The notes under the pieces were generated by a model, which was not told the origin of the DNA, did not search any database, and was given only the letters and a program-made list of their open reading frames with translations. The translations under genes were made by a program, and so were the position numbers. This document shows, piece by piece, positions 62,255 through 64,000 of a stretch of 64,000 nt of DNA (its first letter is position 1; each line of letters opens with the position of its first letter). Where the stretch lies: the NCBI GenBank assembly GCA_963702705.1, contig CAVPDR010000006.1, positions 310,001-374,000 on the forward strand, in the 5' to 3' direction. The stretch comes from VRUE01 sp963702705 (GTDB lineage: Bacteria; Actinomycetota; Thermoleophilia; Solirubrobacterales; 70-9).

Positions 62255-63310
62255 TCAGATCCGATGTGCCGCGAGCGCGTCCTCGTCGATTTCGACCCCG
62301 AGGCCGGGGCCCGGAGGCAGGTGGAGCATCCCGTCGCGCAGCTCACACTCGACCGAGGCGATGGTCGAGGAGAAAAGGCGCTGCGTGGCGAGGCCGTGGG
62401 CGAGGCCCGGGCCGTCCTCCCCGGCGACCTCGCGCAGAGTCTGAGCGACCTGCGCCGCCGCGGCGATCCCGACCGGACCGTCGAGGGCGCTGGAGATGTA
62501 GGAGGGCAGCACCTCGGCGATCTCGATCGCCGCCTCCGGCCCGCCGACCTTGGAGAGCTTGATCCCGCTGAGAGCGCAGGCTCCCATCGCCAGCGCCCGC
62601 ACGGCGTCGGCGCGCGTCTCGACGCTCTCGTCGCCGGCGATCGGGATCGAGGTCGACGCCGCCACCTCGGCCGCCTCCTCCAAAGTGGCAACCGGCTGCT
62701 CGGCCAGCTCGATGTCGAAGGGCTCCAATTCGCTGAGGGTGCGCTTCGCGGTCTCGACATCCCAGGTTGCATTGGCGTCGATTCTGATCCGTGCCTCGGG
62801 CCCGATCTCCTCGCGCACCGCTCTCACCTGGCCGGCGTCGTCACCGGCGCCCAGCTTCAGCTTGAACGTCCTGAAGCCGTCTTCGGCCCATGCGAGGGCG
62901 TCGGCGGCGACGGCTGCGGGCTCACCCGCGACAAGGGTCGCGTTGCAGGCGATGGGCGGTGTCTCGCCTCCCTCCGCCGGTTTGTCCGCGGCTCTCCTGC
63001 CGCGTATGTCCAGCAGCGCAGTCAGGGCGGCGCAGCGCGCTGGCGGGGAGAGGGCGATGGCATTTCCCCCCAGCGTTGCCTCGTCGAGGGAGTCGTGTCT
63101 GCCGAGACCCTCGAGCTCTTCGACCACCCGTCCCAGCGCTGCACCCCCGCGCATCGAGAGCGGCACGGCTTCTCCGAGTCCGACCAGGCCGTCTTCTGAG
63201 CGCAGTCGCAGCAGGACCATCTCGCGCCGGTCAAGTCGCCCACGCGCCGTCACATAGGGCTTGCGCAATGGCAGCGCGTAAGCGCTCACCTCCACCGTCG
63301 CGATTCTCAC
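62255..63310 (-). CDS. menC: o-Succinylbenzoate synthase-type enolase superfamily enzyme
   Basis: 351 residues. It dehydrates SHCHC to o-succinylbenzoate in menaquinone synthesis. The enolase-superfamily set is present: Lys pair in FRTFKLKLGAG (about 148-152), Asp in RIRIDANATWD, Glu in ELAEQPVATLE, Asp in IPIAGDESVE and Lys in LSGIKLSKVGG. Dipeptide epimerases share this fold; the menD neighbour favours MenC. GTG start overlaps the stop of the upstream gene. Confidence 0.88.
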   Translation of the reverse strand: MRIATVEVSAYALPLRKPYVTARGRLDRREMVLLRLRSEDGLVGLGEAVPLSMRGGAALGRVVEELEGLGRHDSLDEATLGGNAIALSPPARCAALTALLDIRGRRAADKPAEGGETPPIACNATLVAGEPAAVAADALAWAEDGFRTFKLKLGAGDDAGQVRAVREEIGPEARIRIDANATWDVETAKRTLSELEPFDIELAEQPVATLEEAAEVAASTSIPIAGDESVETRADAVRALAMGACALSGIKLSKVGGPEAAIEIAEVLPSYISSALDGPVGIAAAAQVAQTLREVAGEDGPGLAHGLATQRLFSSTIASVECELRDGMLHLPPGPGLGVEIDEDALAAHRI

Positions 63311-64000
63311 CCGTCGGCCCTTCCGCGGTTCGCAAAGACCCTCTTCTCGAGACTGACCTCGATTGGGTTGGAGCGACGATCTGCCAGCGACCGGATTGCC
63401 TTCTTGAGCAGGTCGTCCAGGCTGCGGGAGGCTTCGGCGGCGGGTTCCAAGTTGTTCAACGGCTGAATCTTTTCCCGGATGTAGCGCAGGGGGAACGCTG
63501 CATAGAAGATGACGGCCAGGTTGTTGGTCACCGCATCGTCGACCGGTGCCCGCACATCCTCACCAAGAAGTTCGGCGATCCCCTGCCCCTGTTCTCCGCG
63601 CAACCACTGGACGAAGAGAACGGCGGGATTCTGCAGGTCTTGGATCGCGTGTGCCTCGGGAAGCTTCTCGAGGCTGGTGATGACGAGGTCGAAGTCGTTG
63701 TCGCGGGTGAGCGTCAGGGCCGCGTCTCTGCACGTGGCCACCGCTACGGTTTCAATCTCCAGGGCGCGGAAGAGGCGCCGCTCTCCAACCACCCGTCCCG
63801 GCTTGTCGTCAACCCAGAGGACGCGGCTTCCCCGCGCTCGTTCAACGTCCGGCGCCAGGCGTGAAAGGACACTCTCGATCCTCTCCTTTTCCGGCCCGTG
63901 AACGTCGATTGAGTCAATCGCGCCCCTGATCTGGCCCCGCTCCAGCGAAAACTCGAAGGGCCCGGCCTTGAGACCGGACAGCCGCTGCCAGGGAAAGGTG
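63307..64000 (-). CDS. Receiver-like domain protein, 5' part missing
   Basis: Open on the minus strand to the window edge (230 codons seen), so the start is outside. The visible N-terminal part, FPWQRLSGLKAGPFEFSLER, precedes a degenerate receiver domain: RVLWVDDKPGRVVGERRLF near residue 64, then NDFDLVITSLEKL where a phospho-accepting Asp would be expected at the end of beta-3 but Ser/Leu stand instead. No DNA-binding domain follows. The GTG at 63792 is internal. The four-base overlap with menC suggests co-transcription. Confidence 0.7.
   Translation of the reverse strand, partial: TFPWQRLSGLKAGPFEFSLERGQIRGAIDSIDVHGPEKERIESVLSRLAPDVERARGSRVLWVDDKPGRVVGERRLFRALEIETVAVATCRDAALTLTRDNDFDLVITSLEKLPEAHAIQDLQNPAVLFVQWLRGEQGQGIAELLGEDVRAPVDDAVTNNLAVIFYAAFPLRYIREKIQPLNNLEPAAEASRSLDDLLKKAIRSLADRRSNPIEVSLEKRVFANRGRADG

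Overview
The window is GC-rich chromosomal DNA from an actinobacterium. Frequent GTG and TTG starts, four-base ATGA/GTGA gene overlaps, a likely leaderless-promoter style and menaquinone genes fit Actinomycetota. The gene neighbourhoods (nadD-rsfS, pheST next to argCJBD, many small Thr- or Pro-rich membrane proteins) suggest the Thermoleophilia/Solirubrobacterales side of the phylum; that placement is inference.

Layout. 1-1600: end of nadD, rsfS and a DivIVA-like coiled-coil gene. 1606-3680: tRNA-Cys carrying a 2 kb integrated island, bounded by a 43/44 direct repeat of the tRNA 3' half and holding three genes, one a HEPN protein; no integrase. 3768-7350: YCII protein plus ECF sigma factor (apparent CTG start), zwf, an unknown gene. 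7650-8657: tRNA-Val, VOC protein and AraC regulator. 8683-15930: polytopic membrane protein, thrS, infC, then wecB on the opposite strand splitting infC from rpmI-rplT, then an rRNA methyltransferase. 15920-25911: pheS-pheT-argC-argJ-argB-argD-(two small genes)-argG-(small gene), nearly all overlapping; argD has a one-base frameshift. 25930-37155: lytic transglycosylase, dnaE, Cys-rich protein, acyl-CoA dehydrogenase, nfo, gltX, HDOD-LuxR protein, response regulator, Rrf2 regulator. 37303-43939: HicAB, cysK-cysE, lipoprotein, pcrA, folD, membrane protein. 44052-51474: GMC oxidoreductase and membrane protein (minus), gatCAB, NDH-2 with a strong operator, small zinc-ribbon membrane protein. 51475-56665: GT2 and two GT39-type membrane glycosyltransferases, then a UDP-sulfoquinovose synthase-like gene. 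56777-64000: ilvBN, menF, and on the minus strand menD, menC and a partial receiver-domain gene.

The most unusual feature is a set of hairpin elements at gene ends, between genes and even in frame inside genes. In at least two families a conserved core recurs at distant loci while the 20-22 bp arms enclosing it have unrelated sequence at each locus, yet remain self-complementary (perfectly or with one mismatch). Two further families are in-frame palindromic insertions in pheT, a GMC oxidoreductase gene and three membrane protein genes. Together they look like an undescribed group of palindromic repeats.

Functionally the region is housekeeping (aminoacyl-tRNA formation, arginine, cysteine, branched-chain amino acid and menaquinone synthesis, DNA repair and replication) with a surface-glycan/sulfolipid patch and a small tRNA-borne accessory island.
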